64,000 nt of DNA, taken from assembly GCF_004145405.1 (NCBI RefSeq), contig NZ_SELQ01000004.1, positions 298,833 to 362,832 of the forward strand. Direction: 5' to 3'. How positions within the stretch are numbered: position 1 is the first letter of the stretch; each line of letters opens with the position of its first letter. This DNA comes from Salipiger sp. IMCC34102 (lineage in GTDB: Bacteria > Pseudomonadota > Alphaproteobacteria > Rhodobacterales > Rhodobacteraceae). Below are positions 15,524-24,584 of the stretch, in pieces. Under the pieces are notes generated by a model. It did not search any database and had not been told where the DNA came from. It was given only the letters and a program-made list of their open reading frames with translations. The translations under genes were made by a program, and so were the position numbers.

Positions 15524-17293
15524 CTACCAGCAGCTGACCAGGACGGTGCTGTCGGCGGCGAGAAGCGTGATTTCTTCCGGCGGCATGAAGGCGAGGGTGT
15601 CGGTCGTCGCGGTCTCGATCCCCGTGGCCGCCAGGAAGGCGAGGATGCTTTCGGTGTCGACCGCGAAGCTGACGTCCTGCGGCAGGACCTGGGCCGCATC
15701 CGCCGCGCGCGGCAGAAGCATCCCCAGCACCGAGCCGGAGTTGTCGTAGACCGGGCCGCCCGCGTCGCCGGGGCGGGCGGGCAGCGACAGCCGCTTGAGG
15801 GTCTCCTCGCCCTCCAGCCCGCGGATGTCCGCAAGCCGCCCGAAGGTCAGCGTGGGCGCGGGCAGCACCCCGCCGTAAGGATAGCCCGCGACCGCGATCT
15901 CTGATTGCAGGCGCGGCACCTGGGTCTGGAAGGTGGCGTGCGACAGGGGGGCCAGTTCGGCGTCAGGGGTCAGCACCGCGAGGCCCAGCGCCTCGTCCCG
16001 GGCGCGGATCGTGGCGACGGTGTCGCCGTCGAGGGTGATCTCCTCGCAGGATCCCAGCGCGGCGAGCGCGGTCAGGACCGAGCCCGTGCCGTCGATGTAG
16101 AAGCCCGCGTTGGTGGCTTGCGGCTGGCGCACCTGCAGGCCTGCCACGAGGTCGACGGCCTGGTCCTCTCCCGGGCGGGCGAGGGCGGGGTCGAGCACCC
16201 CTTCGACGGGGGTGAAGCTGGCCTGCATCTCCTCGCGGATGCGGGCGAACCGGGCGCTGTCGTTCGCGGGCCAGACCAGCGCGAAGCCCTTGATTTGGCC
16301 GTCCTCCAGCGCGGCGGTCACGAAGGTTTCGTAACGGTCGTTGCTGCCGGTGATGGTGAACCCGTCGTCGCGGCGCGACCGCTCGCCTTCGGTGGGCACG
16401 ATGGCGAGGGTCTGCAGGATCTCGTAGAGGCCGAAAAGCCGGTTCTGGTCGCCCTCCTGGCTGATCAGCAGGATCTGCGCCTCGAGGTCGTCGCCACGCG
16501 GACCGAAGCGGGCGAAGGGCGGTTCGTATTCGACGAACTCCACGGCCCCGGTGGGAATAAGCATCTCGATCCCGGCGGCGCTGTCGCGCACGCGTTGCAG
16601 GTTCATGCCGTCGAGCACCGCGTTGTAGGCCTCGATCAGCGCGGTGCGCTGGCGAGTGGTCAGCACGCCGGTGGGCTCCATCCCTTGCTGCAGCTGCCAG
16701 GCCTCCATCGCGGCACGGGTGCCGCGCCCGAAGGCGCCGTCGATCCCCGCGTCATAGACCCCGGCCCACCTGAGCGCCGTCTGCAAGGCGCGCTTGTCCT
16801 CGCCGCTCAGCGCCTGTTCGGAGACGCGGGCCTCCTGCACGGTTTCGTCCGGTAGCTCCGCGGGCGTGTCGATGGTGACGCGCGCGGGGCTGTCGCCCTC
16901 GGGCGGGGCGGCGTCAAGCTCGGAGACGGGGGTCGCGCCGGTGGCGCCGTCGTCCGCGGCCCGGGCGTCGGCATCGGGGTAGATCTGGGTGTCGAACCGG
17001 ACGCCGTCGGTCAGGAAGGCGTCCCCCGGCGCGACACCGGACTGGCGCAGGGCGCGCAGGGCGGCATCCGCCTCGGCCCGGCTGGAGAACGGGCCCACGA
17101 CCACAGCGTTCCAGCGCCCACCGGTGGAGAAACCGGCGATATCGTCCTGGCTGCGGTCGTAGACCTGGGCGCGGGTGATGGCGGCCTCGACGCTGGGTTG
17201 CGCTTCGAGCTGGATCCAGGTGGCCTCCTGGGCGAGCGCGGGCCCGGCAGAAAGCGACAGGCTCAGAGCGAGCGAACGGGTGGTACGTGTCAT
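15524..17293 (-). CDS. Secreted peptidoglycan-binding protein with inactivated trypsin-like domain
   Basis: The 589-residue product starts with a signal peptide (SLALSLSLSAGPALAQ). Residues 23-110 resemble a SPOR-like repeat (VVVGPFSSRAEADAALRAL). Residues about 160-225 form a peptidoglycan-binding type 1 domain (WAGVYDAGIDGAFGRGTRAAMEAWQ). The C-terminal 200 residues have a trypsin fold, but the active-site motif reads RPGDAGGPVYD, with alanine (codon GCG) where GDSGGP has the nucleophilic serine. It is therefore probably not a working serine protease. Possible roles are substrate binding or scaffolding at the cell wall. It is divergent from glyQ. Confidence 0.8.
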   Translation of the reverse strand: MTRTTRSLALSLSLSAGPALAQEATWIQLEAQPSVEAAITRAQVYDRSQDDIAGFSTGGRWNAVVVGPFSSRAEADAALRALRQSGVAPGDAFLTDGVRFDTQIYPDADARAADDGATGATPVSELDAAPPEGDSPARVTIDTPAELPDETVQEARVSEQALSGEDKRALQTALRWAGVYDAGIDGAFGRGTRAAMEAWQLQQGMEPTGVLTTRQRTALIEAYNAVLDGMNLQRVRDSAAGIEMLIPTGAVEFVEYEPPFARFGPRGDDLEAQILLISQEGDQNRLFGLYEILQTLAIVPTEGERSRRDDGFTITGSNDRYETFVTAALEDGQIKGFALVWPANDSARFARIREEMQASFTPVEGVLDPALARPGEDQAVDLVAGLQVRQPQATNAGFYIDGTGSVLTALAALGSCEEITLDGDTVATIRARDEALGLAVLTPDAELAPLSHATFQTQVPRLQSEIAVAGYPYGGVLPAPTLTFGRLADIRGLEGEETLKRLSLPARPGDAGGPVYDNSGSVLGMLLPRAADAAQVLPQDVSFAVDTESILAFLAATGIETATTDTLAFMPPEEITLLAADSTVLVSCW

Positions 17294-17465
17294 CGAACAA
17301 GGATCCCTGGTGAACGGCCTTTGAGGCTTTCAAGGGGTCTAGCAGTTCGCTTCGCCCGTGCAGCACAAATCGGCGTGTGATCGGGCCAAAGGACACGGGT
17401 TGTGACCCGATTGACCCTGTGCGCGCAGCCGCCTATTGCCTGACGGGCGAAATCCAGAGGGTCCC

Positions 17466-18389
17466 ATGACAGGCAAACCGCGCAGTTTCCAGCAGATCAT
17501 CCTGGCGCTTCAGGGCTATTGGGCCGAGCAGGGCTGCGCGATGATGCAGCCCTACGACATGGAAGTGGGCGCGGGCACCTTCCATCCGGCCACGACCTTG
17601 CGTGCGCTGGGCCCGAACCCCTGGGCCGCGGCCTACGTCCAGCCATCGCGCCGGCCCACCGACGGGCGCTACGGCGAGAACCCGAACCGGCTGCAGCATT
17701 ACTACCAGTACCAGGTCATCATCAAACCCAGCCCGCCCGACCTGCAGGAGCTCTACCTCGGCTCCTTGCGCGCGATCGGGATCGACGCGGCGCTCCACGA
17801 CATCCGCTTCGTCGAGGACGACTGGGAAAGCCCCACGCTGGGCGCCTGGGGCCTGGGCTGGGAGGTCTGGTGCGATGGCATGGAGGTCAGCCAGTTCACC
17901 TACTTCCAGCAGGTCGGCGGCCATGACTGCCGCCCCGTCAGCGGCGAGCTGACATACGGGCTGGAGCGTCTGGCGATGTACGTCCTGGGCGTCGATCACG
18001 TCATGGACATGCCCTTCAACGATCCGGATGCACCCATTGCGCTGACCTACGGCGACGTCTTCCGCCAGACCGAGCAGGAATACGCGCGCTGGAACTTCGA
18101 CGTGGCCGATACCGACACGCTTCTGCAGCACTTCAAGGACGCGGAAGCGGAATGCGCCCGAATCCTCGACCAGGTCGACACCGACCCCAAGACGGACCGG
18201 CATATCGTGATGGCCCATCCCGCCTACGACCAGGCGATCAAGGCCAGCCACCTGTTCAACCTGCTCGACGCGCGGGGCGTGATCTCTGTCACCGAGCGGC
18301 AGGCCTACATCGGCCGGGTGCGCGCCCTGTCCAAGGCCTGCGCGGATGCCTTTTTGCGCACCGCCGCCGGGGGCCACAGCCCCGCATGA
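17466..18389 (+). CDS. glyQ: Glycine-tRNA ligase alpha subunit
   Basis: The 307-residue product is the catalytic subunit of the alpha2-beta2 bacterial glycyl-tRNA synthetase. Conserved stretches include [52 protein letters not shown] and [18 protein letters not shown]. The ATG at 17466 follows AGAGGGTCCC. It is followed by a DUF6446-type gene and glyS with overlapping codons, so all three are one translational unit. No T-box is visible upstream. Confidence 0.97.
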   Translation: MTGKPRSFQQIILALQGYWAEQGCAMMQPYDMEVGAGTFHPATTLRALGPNPWAAAYVQPSRRPTDGRYGENPNRLQHYYQYQVIIKPSPPDLQELYLGSLRAIGIDAALHDIRFVEDDWESPTLGAWGLGWEVWCDGMEVSQFTYFQQVGGHDCRPVSGELTYGLERLAMYVLGVDHVMDMPFNDPDAPIALTYGDVFRQTEQEYARWNFDVADTDTLLQHFKDAEAECARILDQVDTDPKTDRHIVMAHPAYDQAIKASHLFNLLDARGVISVTERQAYIGRVRALSKACADAFLRTAAGGHSPA

Positions 18390-18913
18390 TGATCCGCATC
18401 CTGATAGGAGCCACCTTGCTACTCGCATTGATCGCAGGCATCGGCCTCTACTACCTGCAGACCTACGCCTACTACGAAGAGGTCCCGGCGGAGCTTGCGG
18501 ATGTGCAATTCGTCTCGGTCGTGTCCGGAGAGGCGGAGCCGCTGGCCTTCGAGAACTTCATGGGCATCGACGCGGACAGCAGCCCGCTGCGCTACCGCGC
18601 CTGCTACGAGATGCCGGTGAGCCTGGCGATGATGACCGAAACCTATGAGATCGCCGACGAGGCGGAGCCGCGTGTGGGACCGGGCTGGTTCGACTGCTTC
18701 GACGCGGCCCGGATCGGCGCGGACCTCGAAAACGGGACGGCGATCGGGTTCCTCGGCCAGAAGAACGTCGAATACGGCATCGACCGGATCGTCGCGGTCT
18801 ACGACGACGGACGCGCCTACGCCTGGCACCAGATCAACGACTGCGGAGAGGTCGTCTTCGACGGCAATCCCGCCCCTGACACCTGCCCGCCCCCACCCGA
18901 AAGCCTGCGCTGA
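18386..18913 (+). CDS. DUF6446-like membrane-anchored protein
   Basis: The 175-residue protein has one N-terminal membrane helix ([21 protein letters not shown]) and a periplasmic domain with conserved-looking [23 protein letters not shown] and [23 protein letters not shown] place it in the DUF6446 family, known to me only as an uncharacterised protein next to glycyl-tRNA synthetase genes of Rhodobacteraceae. Its ATG overlaps the glyQ stop (ATGA) and its TGA overlaps the glyS start. The paired cysteines suggest a disulfide outside the cytoplasm. Function is unknown. Confidence 0.8.
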   Translation: MMIRILIGATLLLALIAGIGLYYLQTYAYYEEVPAELADVQFVSVVSGEAEPLAFENFMGIDADSSPLRYRACYEMPVSLAMMTETYEIADEAEPRVGPGWFDCFDAARIGADLENGTAIGFLGQKNVEYGIDRIVAVYDDGRAYAWHQINDCGEVVFDGNPAPDTCPPPPESLR

Positions 18914-21060
18914 TGCCCGATTTGCTGATCGAACTGTTCTCGGAAGAGATTCCGGCCCGGATGCAGGCGCAGGCCTGTGCGGACCTCAAGAAGCGCGTGA
19001 CCGACGGGCTGGTGGAGGCAGGGCTGACCTATGCCTCCGCCGCAGCCTTCTCGACGCCGCGACGGCTGGCGCTGTCGGTGGAGGATCTGACCGCCGAAAG
19101 CCGCGCCGTGCGCGAGGAACGCAAAGGCCCGAAGGTGGGCGCGCCCGACAAGGCGGTCGAAGGCTTCGCGCGGGGCGCGGGGGTCGAGGTCTCGGCATTG
19201 GAGGTGCGCGACGACAAGAAGGGCCAGGTCTATTTCGCGGTGATCGAGCGCCCCGGGCGCACCGCGGAAGAGATCGTGGCCGAGGTGCTGGAGGCGACCA
19301 TCCGCAACTTCCCCTGGCCCAAGTCGATGCGCTGGGGCGCGGGGTCCTTGCGCTGGGTGCGGCCGCTGCATTCGATCCTTTGCCTGCTGACCGACGAGGA
19401 AGGCGCGCGCACCGTGCCGCTGGAGGTCGACGGGATCGCGGCGGGCCGCGAGACGCGCGGCCATCGCTTCATGGCGCCGGACGCTTTTTCGGTAAACTCC
19501 TTCGAGGATTACGAGGCGAAGCTGAAGCGCGCGAAGGTGATGCTGCGCGCCGAGGAGCGGGCCGACATGATCTGGAACGAGGCCACCAACCAGGCCTTCG
19601 CGCTGGGCCTCGAGGTGGTCGAGGACCGGGGGCTTCTGGCCGAGGTCGCGGGTCTGGTGGAATGGCCCGTCGTGCTGCTGGGCCGGATCGACAACCAGTT
19701 CCTCGACCTGCCGCCGGAGGTGCTGCAGACCTCCATGAAGGAGCACCAGAAGTTCTTCTCGGTCCGCAATCCCAAGACCGGGCGGATCGAGCGGTTCGTC
19801 ACGGTCGCCAATATCGAGACGGCGGACGACGGGGCGACGATCCTGGGGGGCAACCAGAAGGTGCTGTCGGCGCGCTTGGCGGATGCGAAGTTCTTCTGGG
19901 ACAACGACCTGCGCGTGGCCCGCGAAGGGATGGGGCCGTGGCTGGAGAGCCTTTCGGAGGTGACGTTCCACAACAAGCTGGGGTCGCAGCGGGATCGCAT
20001 CGAGCGGATCGCGGCGCTGGCGCGCGAGCTGGCCCCGGTCACGGGGGCCGATGCGATTGAGGCGGAAGAGGCCGCGCGGTTGGCGAAGGCGGATCTGTCC
20101 TCGGAAATGGTCTATGAATTCCCCGAATTGCAGGGGCTTATGGGGCGCTATTACGCCGCCGAGGCGGGCAAGTCAGATGCCGTCGCCGCCGCAGCGCAAG
20201 AGCATTACCAGCCGCTCGGGCCGTCGGATGCGGTGCCCACCTCGCCGGTCTCGGTGACCGTGGCGCTGGCGGACAAGCTGGACACGCTGACCGGGTTCTG
20301 GGCGATCGACGAGAAGCCGACCGGGTCGAAGGACCCCTTCGCGCTGCGGCGTGCGGCGTTGGGGGTCATTCGGTTGGTGCTGGAGAATGATCTGAAGCTC
20401 TCATTGAATGAATATTTTCATTCTTCATTTTGGTGGCTGCTAAATGAGGGTCGTGGAAATTGGTTCGAGGAAGAGCCGAAAGTTACCGAACTCACTAGCG
20501 GAGACGTCGAGAAACAAGTTTTCTCAGTCCGAGCCGAAAGTCTGCTGACGTTCTTCCACGACCGCCTCAAGGTCTATCTCCGGGATCAGGGCATCCGGCA
20601 CGACGTGATCGACGCGTGCATCGCCATGCCGGGGAACGACGATCTGGCGCTTCTCGTACGGCGGGCGAAGGCCTTGCAAGCGACGTTGGAGACGGACGAT
20701 GGTGAGAACCTCATCCAGGGGTTCAAGCGGGCGAATAACATTCTCACGCAGGCCGAGGAGAAGGACGGGGTCGAGTATTCCTTCGGGGCGGATCGCAAGT
20801 TCGCGGAAGAGGGGGCCGAGGTGGCGCTGTTCGACGCGCTGGACGCGGCGCAGGCGGAGATCGACCCGGCGATGGCAGAGCAGGACTTCGGCACCGCGAT
20901 GACCGCCATGGCCGAATTGCGCGGGCCGATCGACCGGTTCTTCACGGACGTCCAGGTCAATGCCGAGAGCACCGTGGTGCGGCGCAACCGGCTGAACCTG
21001 CTGAGCCGGATCCGCACGATCTGCCTGTCGGTGGCGGATCTGACGCGGCTCGACGGTTAG
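18913..21060 (+). CDS. glyS: Glycine-tRNA ligase beta subunit
   Basis: The 715-residue protein is the tRNA-binding beta subunit. It starts [18 protein letters not shown] and contains TPRRLALSVEDL, FPWPKSMRWG, TSMKEHQKFFSV and SLSEVTFHNKLGSQ, with the anticodon-binding C-terminal part around RVEADRFF-like sequence GPIDRFFTDVQVNAE. It is somewhat longer than the roughly 690 residues of E. coli GlyS. The extra length lies near residues 497-540, encoded by an A/T-rich stretch (about 20400-20540) quite unlike the rest of the gene. The start codon shares one base with the upstream stop. Function should be intact, as the frame is uninterrupted. Confidence 0.96.
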   Translation: MPDLLIELFSEEIPARMQAQACADLKKRVTDGLVEAGLTYASAAAFSTPRRLALSVEDLTAESRAVREERKGPKVGAPDKAVEGFARGAGVEVSALEVRDDKKGQVYFAVIERPGRTAEEIVAEVLEATIRNFPWPKSMRWGAGSLRWVRPLHSILCLLTDEEGARTVPLEVDGIAAGRETRGHRFMAPDAFSVNSFEDYEAKLKRAKVMLRAEERADMIWNEATNQAFALGLEVVEDRGLLAEVAGLVEWPVVLLGRIDNQFLDLPPEVLQTSMKEHQKFFSVRNPKTGRIERFVTVANIETADDGATILGGNQKVLSARLADAKFFWDNDLRVAREGMGPWLESLSEVTFHNKLGSQRDRIERIAALARELAPVTGADAIEAEEAARLAKADLSSEMVYEFPELQGLMGRYYAAEAGKSDAVAAAAQEHYQPLGPSDAVPTSPVSVTVALADKLDTLTGFWAIDEKPTGSKDPFALRRAALGVIRLVLENDLKLSLNEYFHSSFWWLLNEGRGNWFEEEPKVTELTSGDVEKQVFSVRAESLLTFFHDRLKVYLRDQGIRHDVIDACIAMPGNDDLALLVRRAKALQATLETDDGENLIQGFKRANNILTQAEEKDGVEYSFGADRKFAEEGAEVALFDALDAAQAEIDPAMAEQDFGTAMTAMAELRGPIDRFFTDVQVNAESTVVRRNRLNLLSRIRTICLSVADLTRLDG

Positions 21061-21129
21061 GTCAACCCGACGGCAAGGTTTACAGGCGATCCACCGACCC
21101 CATATGGTGCGGGGACGGAGGATGCCGCA

Positions 21130-23709
21130 GTGCAGCAAATGACCCAGTTCGACCCGGTGACGCTGATCACGCCGACCGCCGCGATGACGGCGGAGGTCTA
21201 CGGCGGCCGGGCGAAGTGCCTGCAGCGGCTGATCCGGCTGGACATGCCGGTGCCGACGACCGTGGCGCTCTCCTTCGACGCGGTGCTGGACTGCGCCAAG
21301 GGCAAGTTGCCGGACCTCGACGCGATCCTCGCACCCTTCGGCGATTGCCCGCTGTTGTCGGTGCGCCCCTCCAGCCAGGATCCGGACTGGGGCGGCCCGG
21401 GGGCGATCCTGAACATCGGCATGAACGACGCCTGCTTTCCCAAGCTCTGCGCCCGGGTGGGGGAGGAGGCGGCGACCTACCTCTACCTTCGGTTCGTGCA
21501 AAGATACGCGGTCCATGTCGCGCGACTGGACCCCGAGGTGTTCGATTTCCCCAACCTCAGCCGCACCGACGCGCTGGCCGCGGCGCTGCGGACCTACGAG
21601 ACGGAGGCCGAGGAACCCTTTCCGCAAGACGTGCGCGTGCAACTGGCCGAGGTCCTGCGCTCCATGGCGCGGGCCTGGGACGGCACCACGGCGCGGCTGC
21701 TGCGCGAGGCCAAGGGGGCGCCTGCGGATGCGGGTCTGGGCCTCGTGGTGCAGGAGCTGGCGCTGGGCGTGGGGCCCGGGATCAGCGGCAGCGGCGTCAT
21801 CCAGTTCATCGACCCCGCCACCGGTCTTGCGCAGGTCACGGGGCGCTACAGCGCGCAAAGCCAGGGCCGGGAGGCGCTGACGCAGGAAGGGGCGATCTAC
21901 CTGACCCAGGATGCACGGGGGCGCGCGCTGGAAGACCTCGCACCGGAGGTCTTCTCGCGGTTGCAAGCCTTCGGAGAGATCAGCCGCAGGCGTCTGCGCG
22001 AGGAGATGCAGATCGAGTTCACCGTGGAGGACAGCCAGCTGCATATCCTCGACGCGGTGCGGGTGCCGCGGTCCAGCCGGGCGCTGGTGCGGGTGGCGGT
22101 GGATCTTGCGAACGACGGGATCATCCCGCACGACGAGGCGGTGATGCGGGTGCCGCCCTCCAGCCTGTCGGAACTGCTGCACCGCCAGATCGACCCGGCG
22201 GCCCCGCGCGATCTGATCGTGCGCGGGATACCCGCCTCTCCGGGGGCGGCGACGGGACGGATCGTGCTGACCGCCGGCGAAGCGCAGGCCAGCGCCGCGC
22301 GGGGCGAGCCTTGCGTGCTGGTGCGCCGCGAAACCTCGCCCGAGGATATCCGCGGCATGCATGCGGCACAGGCGGTTCTGACCATGCGCGGGGGGGTCAC
22401 CAGCCATGCCGCGGTCATCGGGCGGGGCCTTGGCGTGCCTTGCGTGGTGGGCGCCTCCGATCTTGCGATCGACCGCAAGACGGGCACGATCACGGCCCCG
22501 GGCGGGCGCAGGTTCCAGGTGGGTGACACGATCACGGTCGACGGTACCACCGGCACGGTGCTGGCCGGTGCACCCCCGATGCTGGAGGCGGCGCTGGACG
22601 ATTCGTTCCGCACGCTGCTGGCCTGGGCGGACGACGCGCGCGACATCGGCGTGCGGGCCAATGCCGATACGCCGAACGACGCGCAGACCGCGCGCAACTT
22701 CGAGGCGGAAGGCATCGGTCTGTGCCGGACGGAGCACATGTTCTTCGACGACGACCGGATCGGCGTCATGCGCGAGATGATCTTCGCCGAGACGGCGGAC
22801 GACCGGCGCGCCGTGCTGGATCGCCTGCTGCCCATCCAACGGGCCGATTTCGCGGCGCTGTTCGCGATCATGGCGGGGCGCCCCGTGATGATCCGGCTGT
22901 TCGACATGCCGTTGCACGAATTCCTGCCCTTCGACCGGCCCGGCCAGCGCGACCTGGCCGAGCAGCTGGCGCTGCCCTTGTCGACCGTCATCGACCGGAT
23001 GCAATCCTTGAGCGAATACAATCCGATGCTGGGGATGCGCGGCGTGCGGCAGGGGATCGCGGTGCCCGAGATCTACGAGATGCAGATCCGCGCGATCTTC
23101 GAGGCGGTGGCGCAATGCGCGCAGGAGGGACGGAAGATCCGGCCGGAGATCATGATCCCGCTGATCAGCGCCAAGCGCGAGGTCGAACTGATCCGCATCG
23201 GCGTGGAGCGCATCGCCTCGGAGGTGCGCACGCGGACGGGCTGCGACTTCGACTTCGAGCTTGGTGTCATGGTCGAGACCCCGCGCGCCGCGCTGCGGGC
23301 CGGGGACATCGCCGAGGTGGCGGATTTCCTGTCCTTCGGGACGAACGATCTGACGCAGATGACCTACGGGCTCAGCCGTGACGATGCCGGGCGCTTCATG
23401 TCGTCCTACGTCCAGCAGGGCGTCTACCCGGAGGATCCGTTCCATACCCTCGACCTCGACGGGGTGGGAGAGCTTTTGTCCATCGGTGCGGCCCGGGGTC
23501 GTGCGACGCAGCCCGACATCACGCTGTCGATCTGCGGAGAGCACGGCGGCACGCGTGCCGCCATCGCGTTCTGTCGCGCGCAGGGAATCGATTACGTCTC
23601 CTGCTCGCCGTTCCGGGTGCCCGTGGCGCGTCTGACGGCGGCGCAACTGACGCTCGACGACCGGGCCCGCGGTGAACCGCGACCAAAGGCGCCGGTCATA
23701 AGTCGCTGA
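21130..23709 (+). CDS. Pyruvate phosphate dikinase-like PEP-utilising enzyme
   Basis: The 859-residue protein has the full PPDK order: ATP-grasp domain (residues 20-370), phosphohistidine domain with catalytic-type TMRGGVTSHAAVIGRGLG, and PEP/pyruvate TIM barrel with GLCRTEHMFF, SEYNPMLGMRGVR, SFGTNDLTQMTYG and CGEHGG. PPDK interconverts pyruvate, ATP and phosphate with PEP, AMP and pyrophosphate. The ATP-grasp part is diverged: the usual VSVRSGA...MPGMMDT segment reads LSVRPSSQDPDWGGPG. Activity as true PPDK is therefore uncertain. The GTG at 21130 is used because GGAGGA lies 7 bases upstream; an ATG follows three codons later. Confidence 0.82.
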   Translation: MQQMTQFDPVTLITPTAAMTAEVYGGRAKCLQRLIRLDMPVPTTVALSFDAVLDCAKGKLPDLDAILAPFGDCPLLSVRPSSQDPDWGGPGAILNIGMNDACFPKLCARVGEEAATYLYLRFVQRYAVHVARLDPEVFDFPNLSRTDALAAALRTYETEAEEPFPQDVRVQLAEVLRSMARAWDGTTARLLREAKGAPADAGLGLVVQELALGVGPGISGSGVIQFIDPATGLAQVTGRYSAQSQGREALTQEGAIYLTQDARGRALEDLAPEVFSRLQAFGEISRRRLREEMQIEFTVEDSQLHILDAVRVPRSSRALVRVAVDLANDGIIPHDEAVMRVPPSSLSELLHRQIDPAAPRDLIVRGIPASPGAATGRIVLTAGEAQASAARGEPCVLVRRETSPEDIRGMHAAQAVLTMRGGVTSHAAVIGRGLGVPCVVGASDLAIDRKTGTITAPGGRRFQVGDTITVDGTTGTVLAGAPPMLEAALDDSFRTLLAWADDARDIGVRANADTPNDAQTARNFEAEGIGLCRTEHMFFDDDRIGVMREMIFAETADDRRAVLDRLLPIQRADFAALFAIMAGRPVMIRLFDMPLHEFLPFDRPGQRDLAEQLALPLSTVIDRMQSLSEYNPMLGMRGVRQGIAVPEIYEMQIRAIFEAVAQCAQEGRKIRPEIMIPLISAKREVELIRIGVERIASEVRTRTGCDFDFELGVMVETPRAALRAGDIAEVADFLSFGTNDLTQMTYGLSRDDAGRFMSSYVQQGVYPEDPFHTLDLDGVGELLSIGAARGRATQPDITLSICGEHGGTRAAIAFCRAQGIDYVSCSPFRVPVARLTAAQLTLDDRARGEPRPKAPVISR

Positions 23710-23846
23710 TCCGATACGGAATTTTTTCCTCGAAGCAAAAATATGCCGAAATGCGACCTGTGATGTCGGCGTTGGTTTACGGGCAGGTAAGCGTGTCGTA
23801 GGCACCCGCTCGTCCAGCGCCTTCGCGCCCCTTGCAGGAGAGATCA

Positions 23847-24518
23847 ATGACGCGTCGACTTCTTAGCCTCGTGACCGCCTTCGCAGCCGCAGCGACCTTC
23901 GCCCTTCCGGCTTCTGCCGACGGTGTATTGGCCGCCCGCCTGGGCGCGCTTCTGGGACAGGAACGTCAGGCGCTCGATATTGTTCCCGACTCGCGTCTGT
24001 CGACGTTGACGGCCCTTCCTGCCTCGGCCCGCACCAACCCCGTTTCGGTGGGCGAGGGCGACGACATGATGACCGAGGCCTTCATTTCCACGATGTCCGC
24101 GCCGCGCGGCGGGTCCGAGTGGGAATGCCTGGCGCAGGCGCTCTATCACGAGGCGCGCGGCGAGGCCCTGCAGGGCATCTTCGCCGTGGGCGAGGTCATC
24201 ATGAACCGCGTCGATTCGGGCAGCTACCCCAACAGCGTCTGCGGTGTCGTCCATCAGGGAACCGGGCGTAAGTATGCCTGCCAGTTCACCTGGACCTGCG
24301 ACGGCCATTCGGACGCGATCGGCAACCGTGCGGCCTATGCGCGGGTCGGCAAGGTGGCGCAGCTTCTGGTCGAAGGGTCGCCCCGCACGCTGACGCAAGG
24401 CTCGACCCATTATCACACCAAGGCCGTCAGCCCGTCCTGGGCGCAGCGTTTCCCGCGCATGGCCACCATCGGGTCGCATCACTTCTACAAGCAGTCGACC
24501 CGCAGCGCGTCGAACTGA
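23847..24518 (+). CDS. Cell wall hydrolase, SleB family
   Basis: The 223-residue product has a signal peptide (LVTAFAAAATFALPASA) and a C-terminal Hydrolase_2/SleB domain from about residue 95, with ECLAQALYHEARGE holding the catalytic glutamate, then AVGEVIMNRVDSGSYPNSVCGVVHQG and CQFTWTCDG. SleB is the lytic enzyme of spore germination in Bacillus; in alphaproteobacteria such proteins are thought to remodel peptidoglycan during growth. AGGAGAG precedes the ATG. It is monocistronic as far as can be seen, with a 137-base gap upstream that holds no gene. Confidence 0.9.
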   Translation: MTRRLLSLVTAFAAAATFALPASADGVLAARLGALLGQERQALDIVPDSRLSTLTALPASARTNPVSVGEGDDMMTEAFISTMSAPRGGSEWECLAQALYHEARGEALQGIFAVGEVIMNRVDSGSYPNSVCGVVHQGTGRKYACQFTWTCDGHSDAIGNRAAYARVGKVAQLLVEGSPRTLTQGSTHYHTKAVSPSWAQRFPRMATIGSHHFYKQSTRSASN

Positions 24519-24584
24519 CGACCGCTTGCCCGCGCGCCTCGGTCTGGGTATCGGGGGCATGAGCGAACGCGGGGAGGGCCATCC

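Noticed and set aside
17294..17465. A possible T-box or attenuator before glyQ
   Set aside because: No T-box motif or terminator/antiterminator pair can be seen, and T-boxes are not expected in this group.
20524..23847. A 1107-codon open frame on the minus strand opposite glyS and the PPDK-like gene
   Set aside because: Its translation is arginine- and histidine-rich with no domain, as expected from the antisense of high-G+C coding DNA, and both sense genes are clear.
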